A stretch of 64,000 nt of DNA, taken from the NCBI GenBank assembly GCA_964515335.1, contig CAZETS010000003.1:1-64000 (forward strand), read 5' to 3'. Origin of the DNA: TMED88 sp964515335 (GTDB taxonomy: Bacteria > Myxococcota_A > UBA9160 > UBA4427). Shown piece by piece: positions 32,834 through 41,416 of this stretch. Position 1 is the stretch's first letter. Every line of letters begins with the position of its first letter. The translations under genes were made by a program, and so were the position numbers. A model generated the notes under the pieces. That model worked only from the letters and a program-made list of their open reading frames with translations. It was not told the origin of the DNA and made no database searches.

Positions 32834-32933
32834 NNNNNNNNNNNNNNNNNNNNNNNNNNNNNNNNNNNNNNNNNNNNNNNNNNNNNNNNNNNNNNNNNNN
32901 NNNNNNNNNNNNNNNNNNNNNNNNNNNNNNNNN
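32834..32933. other. Scaffold gap (100 N)
   Basis: Exactly 100 N, a placeholder of unknown true length, between the AOR hairpin repeat and the first MoeA gene. Distance and operon continuity across it are unknown. Confidence 0.98.
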
Positions 32934-32946
32934 GGGACGGGCGCCG

Positions 32947-34215
32947 ATGCCGCGTGACGTGCGCATGCGCGGGTTCGCCGAGCGGGCGGACGTCGAGGAG
33001 GTCGACGCGTTCCTGCGCGGGCACGCGGGACCGCTCGCCGCCGAGCAGGTGCCGCTGCTCGAGTGCGTGGGGCGCGTGCTTGCCGAAGACGTCGCGGCCG
33101 AGGTCGATGTGCCGGGCTTTCCGCGCTCGGCGATGGACGGCTACGCGATTCGAGGCGAGGAGAGCTTCGGGGCCTCCGACTACGATCCGATCGCCTTCGC
33201 GGTGGTCGGCACCGCGCTGCCGGGCGCGCCGCATGCCGGCGGCATCGAGCGCGGCCAGGCGGTGCGCATCATGACCGGTGCGCCGGTGCCGGAAGGCGCG
33301 GACGCGGTGGTGATGGCCGAGGTCTGTCGCGAGGCGGAAGGCGGGGCCCGGGTCGAGGTGAGCGAGGCGGTGGCGCCGCGCAAGAACGTCGGCGCGATCG
33401 GCGAGGACATCCGCAGCGGCGACCGCGTGCTCGAGACCGGCCGACGGCTTCGCCCGCAGGACGCCGGCCTGCTCTCGTCGATCGGGCGAGCCGGCGTCTC
33501 GTGCGTGCGCCGGCCGCGAGTGGCCTTCGTGATCACGGGTGACGAACTGCTGCCGGCGGGCCATCGTCCGTCGGGGGCCCGTATCGTGGACAGCAATTCC
33601 GTGGTGCTGCGTGCGCTCGTGGCGCGCGATGGCGCTGAGGCGTTGCCCTTCGAGATCCTGCCCGACGTGCCCGAGCGCATCCGCGACGCCATCGCGGACG
33701 ATCGCGCCGACGTCGTGCTGGTGTCGGGCGGCAGCTCGGTCGGCCAGGAGGACCACGCGCCGCGGCTGCTCGACGCGCTCGGCTCGCTCGACTTCCACGG
33801 CGTCTCGATGCGCCCTTCCAGTCCGACCGGCATCGGGCGCATCGGAGATCGCTTCGTCTTCTTGTTGCCCGGCAATCCGGTCAGCTGCCTCGCCGCCTAC
33901 GAGTTCTTTGCCGGGCCGACGCTGCGCCGGCTCGGCGGCCGTTCGTGGGCCTGGCCGCACCGCCGCGCAAGGCTTCCGCTCGCGCGCAAGATCAGCTCGG
34001 CGATCGGTCGCACCGACTACGTGCGCGTCGCCATCGAGAACGGTCGCGCGGTGCCGCTCGCCACCTCCGGCGCCTCGATCCTGTCGTCGACGGTGCGGGC
34101 GGCGGGCGCCGTCGTGGTGCCGCGCGAGCAGGAGGGCATGGCGGAGGGTGAGTCCGTCCTGGTGCTTCTCTACGACGACGACCCGGTCGAATCGATCGAG
34201 GCCGATCCGTCGTGA
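32947..34215 (+). CDS. moeA: Molybdopterin molybdenumtransferase (first MoeA)
   Basis: Protein of 422 aa. MoeA hallmarks: RVLAEDVAAEVDVPGFPRSA with MDGYAIR, MTGAPVPEGADAVVMAE, FVITGDELLPAG, LVSGGSSVGQEDHA and LLPGNPVSCLAAYEFF. It inserts molybdate or tungstate into adenylated molybdopterin. ATG 32947 lies only 13 nt after the scaffold gap, so an earlier start inside the gap cannot be excluded; ATG 32968 is a later option. The 3' end overlaps the next MoeA gene by GTGA. Confidence 0.88.
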   Translation: MPRDVRMRGFAERADVEEVDAFLRGHAGPLAAEQVPLLECVGRVLAEDVAAEVDVPGFPRSAMDGYAIRGEESFGASDYDPIAFAVVGTALPGAPHAGGIERGQAVRIMTGAPVPEGADAVVMAEVCREAEGGARVEVSEAVAPRKNVGAIGEDIRSGDRVLETGRRLRPQDAGLLSSIGRAGVSCVRRPRVAFVITGDELLPAGHRPSGARIVDSNSVVLRALVARDGAEALPFEILPDVPERIRDAIADDRADVVLVSGGSSVGQEDHAPRLLDALGSLDFHGVSMRPSSPTGIGRIGDRFVFLLPGNPVSCLAAYEFFAGPTLRRLGGRSWAWPHRRARLPLARKISSAIGRTDYVRVAIENGRAVPLATSGASILSSTVRAAGAVVVPREQEGMAEGESVLVLLYDDDPVESIEADPS

Positions 34216-36125
34216 AGCAGCAGCAGTTCCTCGAGGTGCTCGACCGCGACGAGGCCGAGCGGCGCTGGCGGGACGTCATCGAGGTCGCGCCGCTCGGGCA
34301 CGAGACGGTGCCGCTCGACGCCGCCCTCGGCCGCGTGCTCGCCGAGGACGTGCGCTCGCCGGTCGACGTGCCGGGCTTCGATCGCTCCAACATGGACGGC
34401 TTCGCGGTGCAGGCCGCCGACACCTTCGGCGCCGCCGAGGAAGAGCCGGTGCGGCTGCGGCTCAACGCCGAGACGATCCCGACCGGCGTCGCGCCCGGAG
34501 AAGAGGTCGCGCCGGGTACCGCGACACAGATCGCCACCGGCGGCATGCTGCCGCGCGGCGCCGACGCCGTCGTGCCGGTCGAGCACACCGACCTCGACGA
34601 CGCCGAGCCGGGCGTGCTGATCGTGCGCCACGCCCGCGCCCCGGGTGGCGCCGTCTCCTACGCGGGCACCGACATGGGGGCGGGCGAGACGGTGCTCTTC
34701 GCCGGCACACGGCTCACCTCGCGCGACACCGGGGTGCTCGCGGCGATCGGGCGCGCCGAGGTCGTCGTCACCCGCCGGCCCCGCGTCGCGATCCTCTCCA
34801 CCGGCGACGAGATCGTGCAGCCCGGCGAGCCCATGCGCCCGGGCCTCGTCTACGACAGCAACGGGCGCATCCTCGCCGACGCGGTCCGCGAACTCGGCGG
34901 CGAGCCGCGCTTTCACGGTTCTTTCCGCGACGACGTCGACGCGCTGCGCGCCGCGCTTCGCCGGGCCGCCGACGAGGCCGACGTCGTGCTGCTCTCGGGC
35001 GGCACCTCGAAGGGCGAGGGGGATCTCAACGCGCTGGTAGTCGGCGAGCTGTCGCCCGGCATCGTGGTGCACGGCGTGGCCCTCAAGCCCGGCAAGCCGA
35101 TCTGTCTGGCGGCGAGCGGCCCGCGGCCGGTGGTGATCCTGCCCGGCTTTCCGACCTCGGCGATCTTCACCTTCCACGAGTTCGTGGCGCCGGTGATCCG
35201 GGCGCTCGGTGGCCATCCCGTCGGAGAGCGACAGACGGTGGGCGCGCGGCTCGCGCAGAAGGTGGTCTCCGAGCGCGGCCGGCTCGAGTACCTGCTGGTC
35301 GGACTCGTCGCGCCGCAGGGCGAGGCTGCGGCCGGCGCGATGCCTTCCGCCTATCCGATGGGCAAGGGCAGCGGCAGCGTGACGGCCTTCAGTCGCGCCG
35401 ACGGCTTCGTGCGGATCGGCCGCAACCGCGAGATCGTCGACGAGGGCGAGCCGATCGACGTGACGTTGATCGGCCGCGAGCTACCGGTCGCCGACCTGGT
35501 GGTGATCGGCAGCCATTGCGCGGGGCTGGACGTCGTCGCGAGCGCGCTGGCGCGGGACGGTCTCTCGGTGAAGCTGCTGGCGGTGGGCAGTCAGGGCGGA
35601 CTCGCCGCGGCTTCGCGGGGTGAGTGCGACGCGGCGCCCATCCACCTGCTCGACCCGGAGACGGGCGAGTACAACGCGCCGTTCCTGCCCGAGCATTTGC
35701 GTCTGCTGCGGGGCTACGCGCGCATGCAGGGCGTGGTGACGCGGTCCGACGAGACCCGCGACGTCGACGCCCTGCTCGCCGATGCGTCGCTCCGCATGGT
35801 GAACCGCAACCGCGGCGCCGGCACCCGCATCCTGATCGACCGACTACTCGGCGACCGCCGTCCGCTCGGTCACGGCTACGAGCCGCGCAGCCACTACGCG
35901 GTGGCGGCGGCGATCGCCCAGGGGCGCGCCGACTGGGGGGTGACGATCGAGACCGTCGCGGCCGACGCGGGTTTGCGCTTCCGGCCCCTGCAGGCCGAGC
36001 GCTACGACTTCGCGATCCCGGCGGATCGTTGGGATCGCCCCGCCGTGCGGCGTCTACGCGAGCTGCTGGAGGCCGGCTCGCCGGTGCGCGAGGATCTCTC
36101 GCGTCGCGGCTTTTCGCTCGGGTAG
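34212..36125 (+). CDS. moeA: MoeA fused to a C-terminal PBP-like domain
   Basis: Protein of 637 aa. Residues 1-410 are a full MoeA: DVPGFDRSNMDGFAV, TGGMLPRGADAVVPVEHTD, ILSTGDEIVQPGEP, LLSGGTSKGEGDLNA and LPGFPTSAIFTFHEF. Residues from about 430 form a periplasmic-binding-protein-like, cytosolic domain (LVVIGSHCAGLDVVASALA, MVNRNRGAGTRILIDRLL, GRADWGVTIETVAADAGLRF), known as a companion of MoeA and ModE-like proteins. That domain could bind molybdate, tungstate or a pterin. GTG 34212 overlaps the stop codon of the first MoeA, so the two are coupled. The pair may serve different metals. Confidence 0.87.
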   Translation: MKQQQFLEVLDRDEAERRWRDVIEVAPLGHETVPLDAALGRVLAEDVRSPVDVPGFDRSNMDGFAVQAADTFGAAEEEPVRLRLNAETIPTGVAPGEEVAPGTATQIATGGMLPRGADAVVPVEHTDLDDAEPGVLIVRHARAPGGAVSYAGTDMGAGETVLFAGTRLTSRDTGVLAAIGRAEVVVTRRPRVAILSTGDEIVQPGEPMRPGLVYDSNGRILADAVRELGGEPRFHGSFRDDVDALRAALRRAADEADVVLLSGGTSKGEGDLNALVVGELSPGIVVHGVALKPGKPICLAASGPRPVVILPGFPTSAIFTFHEFVAPVIRALGGHPVGERQTVGARLAQKVVSERGRLEYLLVGLVAPQGEAAAGAMPSAYPMGKGSGSVTAFSRADGFVRIGRNREIVDEGEPIDVTLIGRELPVADLVVIGSHCAGLDVVASALARDGLSVKLLAVGSQGGLAAASRGECDAAPIHLLDPETGEYNAPFLPEHLRLLRGYARMQGVVTRSDETRDVDALLADASLRMVNRNRGAGTRILIDRLLGDRRPLGHGYEPRSHYAVAAAIAQGRADWGVTIETVAADAGLRFRPLQAERYDFAIPADRWDRPAVRRLRELLEAGSPVREDLSRRGFSLG

Positions 36126-36329
36126 ACTCGTCGGTCCCCGCCCCCACCGAGCAGCCCCCCGCCCGCCATCACCCACGACCTCGCCGGCGCGCCGGCGCGC
36201 TGCTGCTCGTTGGTCTCGATCGTCGGAAAATAGGGGCCGCCGGCCCTCCATCCCCGCCGGGCAGGTTGATTTCTGCTCAACCCTTGCCGGGCCGCGCGCC
36301 GATAGCGGTTGTGCACGGCGGAGGGGGCG
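36126..36329. other. Intergenic region before the CBS gene
   Basis: About 204 nt. Contains a 14-bp perfect palindrome GCCGGCGCGCCGGC (36183-36196). GGAGG lies 5 nt before the CBS start. No gene seen. Confidence 0.4.
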
Positions 36330-36722
36330 ATGGGGCTTACGGTGGCGGACATCATGCAGCGGTGCGTGCACACCATCCACTGCCAGAACTCGATCCTCGA
36401 GGCCGAGGACCTGCTGGCGCGCAACTGCATCTCGGGCGCCCCGATGGTGTCGAGCGACGGTCAGGTGCTCGGCGTCGTGTCGGTCACCGACGTGACGCGC
36501 TTCCGTCACCAGAACGTGGATGCCGATCCCGCCGACCGGCCGGTGTTCGAGATAGGCACTCCCATTACCATCACGGTGGACGCGAACGCCACGCTTCGTG
36601 ACGTGGCCCGACAGATGACGTGCAACCAGGTCCACCGCCTCGTGGTGGTCAGCGCCGGCGTTCCGGTGGGCATCGTTTCGGCGCTCGATCTGGTGGCCCG
36701 GATGGCCACCGGCGGGGCCTGA
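36330..36722 (+). CDS. Tandem CBS-domain protein
   Basis: Protein of 130 aa made of two CBS motifs: TVADIMQRCVHTIHCQNSI to VVSVTDVTRFR, and IGTPITITVDANATLRDVA to VSALDLVARMA. CBS pairs bind adenosine nucleotides and act as energy sensors. GGAGGGGGCG before ATG 36330 decides the start against an upstream ATG at 36309. It follows the MoeA block by about 200 nt in the same direction; a functional tie is only contextual. Confidence 0.87.
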   Translation: MGLTVADIMQRCVHTIHCQNSILEAEDLLARNCISGAPMVSSDGQVLGVVSVTDVTRFRHQNVDADPADRPVFEIGTPITITVDANATLRDVARQMTCNQVHRLVVVSAGVPVGIVSALDLVARMATGGA

Positions 36723-37075
36723 GGGCAACTTGTCGGTACGTTGCCCAGAGATTCGCACCGCGGTAGCGTGGTAGATGGAGCGATGAGCCAGACCAGTCCA
36801 TCTTGCAGCGGCGGACCACCTCCGCAGCACCCGCACCGGGCCCGAGGCCGAAGCCAGGGTCCCGGGCCCCGTCCACACCTGGACTGCGACCCGGACCGCG
36901 ACCCGTACCGGCTTGCCGTTCGAGCCAGCCGCCCTCGCGCGTGCGCTCCGGGTGACGCTCGTCTGGGCACCCGTGCCCGTGGCGTGACGTCTGCCGTGGC
37001 GCCGTCGCTACCGCTCCACCCCCAGCCAACGAAGGCCGGGCGACCTGTGCGCCGCTCGGCCCGGAAGGACTCCCT
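36723..37075. other. Intergenic region with no recognised gene
   Basis: About 353 nt, GC-rich and proline/arginine-like in all frames. An open frame from 36741 has no family features and no good ribosome-binding site. GAAGGACTCCC near the right end is the ribosome-binding site of the next gene. Confidence 0.45.
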
Positions 37076-38359
37076 TTGACGATCGTCGCCTCTCTAGTCG
37101 TGATCGTGATCTGCCTCGCCCTCTCGGCGTTCTTCTCCAGCAGCGAGACGGCGCTCTTCCGCATCCGCTCGCACGACATGGAGGAAGAGATGAAGGGCTC
37201 GGGTGGCCCGGCCGCCGTAGCGGTGCGCGAGCTCACCTCGTCGTCGTCGCGGCTGCTCGTGACGATCCTCCTCGGCAACAACATCGTGAACATCCTCGGC
37301 GCCTCGGTGGCCTCGGCGCTGGCCGTGCAGCTGCTGGGCTTCGAACTCGGTGTGCCGGTCGCCACCGGCATCATGACGTTCCTGGTGCTGCTGCTCTGCG
37401 AGATCCTCCCCAAGGCGGTCGCGGCGCGGCATCCGCTCGGCGTGTCGATGTCTGTCGGTCTGCCGCTCTACATCTTCCACCAGTTGCTGCGGCCGATGCA
37501 CGCGCTCTTCGACAAGGTCATCGATCCGATCGTGCGCCGCGCGACCGGCGGCGTGGACAGCGGCGGCGGGCTGTCGCCCGAGGCGGTGCTGCGGCTCGCC
37601 CGCGAGATCCGCGAGGACGGGGGCGAGGGCTCGCCGCTCGCGATCATCGGCGCCACCTCCGAGGCCGCCGAGCTGCACGTGACCGACATCATGGTGCCGC
37701 GCACCGAGATCGAGGCCTACCTGGCGAGCACGTCGCCCGCGCAGATGCTCGAGGACATGCTGGCCAGCCGCTTCACCCGCGTGCCGATCTACGAGGACGA
37801 CATCGACAACGTGCTGGGCATCGTGCACCTGAAGGACCTGATCAAGCTCGTCGGCGCCGACGGACAGGACGTGCAGGCGATCCTCAAGCCGGTGCTGCGC
37901 GTGCCCGAACGCAAACCCATCCTGCGACTGCTCGCCGACATGCAGCGCGCGTTCTGCCACATGGCGCTGGTGAAGGACGAGTTCGGCGTCACCCAGGGGC
38001 TGGTCACCCAGGAGGACATCCTCGAGGAGATCGTCGGTGAGATCCGCGACGAGTTCGACTCGGAGGAGCTGTTCACGATCCGCAAGCTGCGCGACGGCAG
38101 CTACGAAGTGCTCGGCCGCGTGACCGTACTCGACTTCAACCGCGAGTCCGGGTGGCACGTGCCCGCCGAGCGTGGCGACACCATCGGCGGCCTGATATTC
38201 AACACCCTCGAGCGCGCGCCCCGCAAGGGAGAGCACGTCAGCGTGCCGGGCTACGACTTCGTTTGCGTCGACGTCTCGGGCAGCCGCATCGCGCGCATCC
38301 ACGTGATTCGCACCGAGGACGAGGGCGACGAGGAAAAGAACGGCCGCAACGGGCACTGA
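37076..38359 (+). CDS. CNNM/HlyC-CorC-family membrane protein (DUF21-CBS-CorC)
   Basis: Protein of 427 aa. The N-terminal DUF21 domain has three to four membrane helices (IVASLVVIVICLALSAFF; ILLGNNIVNILGAS; IMTFLVLLLCEILPKAVA). Two CBS motifs follow (VTDIMVPRTEIEAY, FTRVPIYEDDIDNVLGIVHL), then a CorC/HlyC domain (YEVLGRVTVLDFNRESG, GDTIGGLIFNTLER). The family includes Mg2+/Co2+ exporters and efflux regulators. The start is TTG 37076 after GAAGGACTCCC. The methyltransferase gene starts 4 nt downstream of its stop. Confidence 0.87.
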   Translation: MTIVASLVVIVICLALSAFFSSSETALFRIRSHDMEEEMKGSGGPAAVAVRELTSSSSRLLVTILLGNNIVNILGASVASALAVQLLGFELGVPVATGIMTFLVLLLCEILPKAVAARHPLGVSMSVGLPLYIFHQLLRPMHALFDKVIDPIVRRATGGVDSGGGLSPEAVLRLAREIREDGGEGSPLAIIGATSEAAELHVTDIMVPRTEIEAYLASTSPAQMLEDMLASRFTRVPIYEDDIDNVLGIVHLKDLIKLVGADGQDVQAILKPVLRVPERKPILRLLADMQRAFCHMALVKDEFGVTQGLVTQEDILEEIVGEIRDEFDSEELFTIRKLRDGSYEVLGRVTVLDFNRESGWHVPAERGDTIGGLIFNTLERAPRKGEHVSVPGYDFVCVDVSGSRIARIHVIRTEDEGDEEKNGRNGH

Positions 38360-38363
38360 CGGC

Positions 38364-39563
38364 GTGCCCGCCGGATCGGGTGAGCTGCTCGAGTTGACGG
38401 TCGAGCGCCTCGCCGCCGGCGGTGACGGCGTAGCGCGCAGTCCGGACGGCGTCACGGTCTTCGTGCCGCTCGCCGCACCGGGCGACCGCCTGCGCGTGCG
38501 GGTGACCGAGACGCGGCGCCGCTACCGGCGCGCCGAGATCGTCGAGGTGCTCGCGCCGGGCGCTGCGCGGGTGCCGCCGCGCTGCGCGGCATTCGGCCGC
38601 TGCGGTGGCTGCGCGTGGCAGCACCTCGACTACGCGGCGCAACTCGACGCCAAGCGCGCGATCCTCGCGGACGCGCTGCAGCGGATCGGCGGGCACACCC
38701 TCGACCGGCGGCCCGACATCGTGCCCTCGCCGGAACCGTACGGCTACCGGATGCGGGCACGTGTGCTCGCTCGTCGAGGAACGGTCGGCTACCGGGCGCG
38801 GCGATCCCACGAGCTGTGCGCGACGTCCGAGTGTCCGGTGCTCGCGCCCGGTCTTCTCGCCGCGCTCGACGAGGTGCGCGAGCGGACGGCGTCGCGAAGA
38901 GAGTTCAGCGAGTGGGAGATCGGGCTCGGCAGTGACGGCGCGGTGCACGTCGCCGAGTCCGGCGCCCCGCCCGTCACATCCGACCCGTCGTCGGCCATCC
39001 TCGAGGTCGGCGCAGACGCCTTGCTGCTCTCGCCGGGCACGTTCTCCCAGGCGAACGGACTGCTGTGGGACGCTCTCCACGAACGGGTCGTCGAGGCGGC
39101 GGGCCGAGGCGAGCGCGTCCTCGAGCTGTACGCCGGAGCGGGCTTCTTCACGCTCGGGCTCGCGCGCCGTTTCGGGCGCGTCGTCGCCGTCGAGTCATCG
39201 CGCTCGGCGGCCGCGGACCTGCGCGGCAATCTCTCTCGCGCAGGGATCCGCGACGTCGACGTGATCGAGGCAGCGGTCGAGCGCGTGGTGCCCCGACGGA
39301 TCGACACGCGCCCCGACGTCGTCGTCCTCGATCCGCCGCGCGCGGGTCTCCCCGAGCCCGTCTGCCGGGGCATCGCGGACCTCACCCCGAGACGGATCGT
39401 CTACCTCTCCTGCGACCCGGCGACACTCGCCCGTGACACCGCGCGTCTCGTCGCGCACGGCTACGCGCTCGAGCGCACCGAAGGCTTCGATCTCTTTCCG
39501 CAGACCGCCCACCTCGAGGCACTCGCTGTGCTCGAGCGCCGAGCGGGGGCTGCCGCGGGCTGA
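38364..39563 (+). CDS. rlmD: 23S rRNA (uracil-C5)-methyltransferase, RlmD/TrmA family
   Basis: Protein of 399 aa. An N-terminal TRAM-like segment (LELTVERLAAGGDGVAR to VRVTETRRRYRRAEI) precedes the Fe-S cysteines in CAAFGRCGGCAWQHLDY. The SAM-binding part has VLELYAGAGFFTLGLA, and the catalytic end has VVLDPPRAGLPEP and VYLSCDPATLARD with the nucleophilic Cys. FDLFPQTAHLEALAVLERR is the usual tail. RlmD methylates U1939, RlmC U747; the Fe-S motif fits both, so the exact target is open. GTG 38364 is four bases after the upstream gene. Confidence 0.87.
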   Translation: MPAGSGELLELTVERLAAGGDGVARSPDGVTVFVPLAAPGDRLRVRVTETRRRYRRAEIVEVLAPGAARVPPRCAAFGRCGGCAWQHLDYAAQLDAKRAILADALQRIGGHTLDRRPDIVPSPEPYGYRMRARVLARRGTVGYRARRSHELCATSECPVLAPGLLAALDEVRERTASRREFSEWEIGLGSDGAVHVAESGAPPVTSDPSSAILEVGADALLLSPGTFSQANGLLWDALHERVVEAAGRGERVLELYAGAGFFTLGLARRFGRVVAVESSRSAAADLRGNLSRAGIRDVDVIEAAVERVVPRRIDTRPDVVVLDPPRAGLPEPVCRGIADLTPRRIVYLSCDPATLARDTARLVAHGYALERTEGFDLFPQTAHLEALAVLERRAGAAAG

Positions 39564-39576
39564 GCGGTCCGCCCGG

Positions 39577-40218
39577 TCAGGGCTCGATCAGGCCGTGGCG
39601 CAGCGCGTAGCGGACGAGTTCGGTGGCCTTCCGCACACCGAGCTTGCGCATCAGGCTGGTGCGGTGCGCCTCGACGGTCTTCGCGCTGATCTCGAGCTGT
39701 GCCGCGATCTCCTTCGCCGACATACCTTCGGCGATCAGGTGCAGCACCTCGCGTTCCCGAGCCGAAAGCAGCGAGAAGGGATCGTTGTCGACGAACTTCG
39801 GATTGCGTGCCTGATCGACGATCTCGCGCGCCACTGCCGGGCTGAAGTAGCTGCCGCCCTGCATGACTTCGCGAATGGCCGTGACGATTTCGCCCGCGCG
39901 ACCGTCCTTGAGGATGTAGCCGTCGGCGCCGAGCGCGATGGCGCTCTGGATGAAACGAGAGTCGCCGTGCACCGACAGCAGGATGACCTTCACGCCCGGA
40001 TGCTTGGCGCGCAGCTGCTCGAGCGTTTCGAGTCCGCCGAGCAGCGGCATCGTGATGTCGAGCACGACGATCTGCGGGTCATGACGCTCGACCGCTTCGA
40101 GCACTTCCCGGCCGTCGCTCGCCTCGCCGACGACCTGGAAGTCCTCCTCGGCCTCGAGGAGCCGCCGAAGGCCTTCGCGCACGATGCCGTGGTCGTCGGC
40201 CACGAGGACGGAAATCAT
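39577..40218 (-). CDS. NarL/LuxR-type response regulator (orphan)
   Basis: Protein of 213 aa. The receiver domain begins MISVLVADDHGIVREGLRRL, has the phosphorylation Asp in VVLDITMPLLGG, the Ser/Thr in ILLSVHGDSRF and the Lys in GYILKDGRAGE. The C-terminal HTH has LSAREREVLHLIAEGMSAKE and ISAKTVEAHRTSLMRKLGV. It should bind DNA when phosphorylated. No sensor kinase gene is adjacent. TACCGT (40225-40230) lies 6 nt before ATG 40218, another leaderless-type start; an upstream in-frame ATG would lie within that promoter. Confidence 0.9.
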   Translation of the reverse strand: MISVLVADDHGIVREGLRRLLEAEEDFQVVGEASDGREVLEAVERHDPQIVVLDITMPLLGGLETLEQLRAKHPGVKVILLSVHGDSRFIQSAIALGADGYILKDGRAGEIVTAIREVMQGGSYFSPAVAREIVDQARNPKFVDNDPFSLLSAREREVLHLIAEGMSAKEIAAQLEISAKTVEAHRTSLMRKLGVRKATELVRYALRHGLIEP

Positions 40219-40224
40219 CCGGCT

Positions 40225-40230
40225 ACGGTA
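40225..40230 (-). promoter_or_regulatory. Putative -10 (TACCGT), leaderless response regulator
   Basis: Six nt before the ATG at 40218; no Shine-Dalgarno sequence. Confidence 0.45.
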
Positions 40231-40492
40231 CACGAACCGCATGGCAGCCAACAGGCGCGTCCCTCAGCGTCCGAGGATTGGCTGGCGTGACAGCGCTCGG
40301 CGGCGCCGGTAGGCTAGCCGCAACGGGGGAGAGTGTGGTTCGGATGGGCTCTGATGGGCTCGGAGAGGGGGCTGCCGGATGGGACCCGTGCGCGGTTGGG
40401 GGCCTTGCGTGAGACCTTCTTCGGCCAGAGACGACGCCCGACCGGGAGCGACCGTCTACCACGGGTGCACCGGTGTCGCAGCCGCCCTGCAA

Positions 40493-40559
40493 GTCGGCAC
40501 ACGAGCCGGCACACGAGCCGGCACACGAGTCGGCACACGAGTCGGCACACGAGCCGGCA
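40493..40559. repeat. 12-bp tandem repeat, five and a half copies
   Basis: The unit G(C/T)CGGCACACGA occurs at 40493, 40505, 40517, 40529, 40541 and partly at 40553. C/T variation at the second base divides the units into two types. It is non-coding and lies upstream of the TOPRIM-like gene. Confidence 0.85.
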
Positions 40560-40693
40560 GCAGGCCGGCAGATCCCCGGCTCCGAGGTGATGGACGATCG
40601 GAGCAGGCGCCTGCAAGCCCACTCCATTCTCGCGATTCCCACGCGCCGAGCGATCGTTCGGCATCCAGCGAGTAGCTTCCGGAGCCCGCTCAG

Positions 40694-41416
40694 ATGCCCT
40701 TCGATCCGGCGGCGCGACGCGACAGGCGGCGAGCGGTCCGCGGGCGGGCGCCTGCGGGTCGTGCGAGCGGGGGCAGTGCGGTCACGGCTGCCGCCGCTGC
40801 CGACGACTTCTCGCTGTACGTCGAGGGCCCGCGGGACGGAGAGATCCTCAGGGTATGGGCGCGGCGGGTCTCGCCCACCCTGGTGCGTCCGCTCGAGCGC
40901 TGCGTGGTGATCCTGGGAGGCCGACGGCCGGCGCGCGCCGTCGAACACTTCCGTGAATCGGGTGGCGGCGACGAGGGGCGGCGAGGTCTGGTGGTGCTCG
41001 ATCGCGACCACCACGGCGATACCGACGCGCTCGTCGAGGACGAGCCCGGCCTGGAGTTGTTCACATGGAGCCGTCGACACATAGAGAGCTACGTGCTCGT
41101 CCGTGATGCGATCGGCCGCGTGTTGTCGCGCCGCGACGACGCCGACTGGGTGGGCCGGCTCGTCGAGGCCCACGTGCCGCGGGCCGACGACGAGGCGGCG
41201 TGCCGTCACCTCGACGCCAAGCGTCTGCTGGGAGCCAAGGGGCCGCTGGCGCGGGCTCTCGGCCGCGAGGTTTCGCCGGCCGAGATCGCCCGGTCGATGC
41301 ATCGCGAAGAGCTGCACGCCGACGTGGCTTCGCTTTTCTCACGGATTCGCGCCGGACTCTGCCGCGACGACCCCGGCTGCGAGGTGGTGCGACGACCCCG
41401 GCCGCGCAGCCGGTGA
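40694..41416 (+). CDS. Putative TOPRIM-like protein (OLD/DUF4435-like)
   Basis: Protein of 240 aa. After an Arg/Ala-rich N-terminus, DFSLYVEGPRDGEILRVW could supply the first acidic motif, CVVILGGRRPARAVEHF the next strand, and GLVVLDRDHHGD the DxD-like motif. LFTWSRRHIESYVLVRDAI then resembles the segment after TOPRIM in OLD-type nucleases and DUF4435 proteins. A metal-dependent nucleic-acid enzyme is inferred, not proven; there is no ATPase domain. The stop codon overlaps the GTG of the HAD gene (GTGA), so the two proteins are probably made together. Confidence 0.5.
   Translation: MPFDPAARRDRRRAVRGRAPAGRASGGSAVTAAAAADDFSLYVEGPRDGEILRVWARRVSPTLVRPLERCVVILGGRRPARAVEHFRESGGGDEGRRGLVVLDRDHHGDTDALVEDEPGLELFTWSRRHIESYVLVRDAIGRVLSRRDDADWVGRLVEAHVPRADDEAACRHLDAKRLLGAKGPLARALGREVSPAEIARSMHREELHADVASLFSRIRAGLCRDDPGCEVVRRPRPRSR

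Larger units (their letters stand above)
40219..40693. other. Intergenic region holding a 12-bp tandem repeat
   Basis: About 475 nt between divergent genes. A TAGGCT near 40309 may be a promoter. A short open frame at 40333-40590 encodes HTSR repeats only because it crosses the tandem repeat; it has no family features and is not called. Confidence 0.45.

Noticed and set aside
32524..34215. Protein running from the AOR 3' end through the gap into MoeA
   Set aside because: The part before the gap is in the wrong frame for AOR, and MoeA has its own ATG at 32947.
36741..37079. 112-codon open frame between the CBS and CNNM genes
   Set aside because: Pro/Arg-rich, no recognised family, poor start context, and it runs into the start of the next gene.
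40333..40590. Short open frame with HTSR repeats
   Set aside because: The repeat is the translation of a 12-bp non-coding tandem repeat; no ribosome-binding site and no family.
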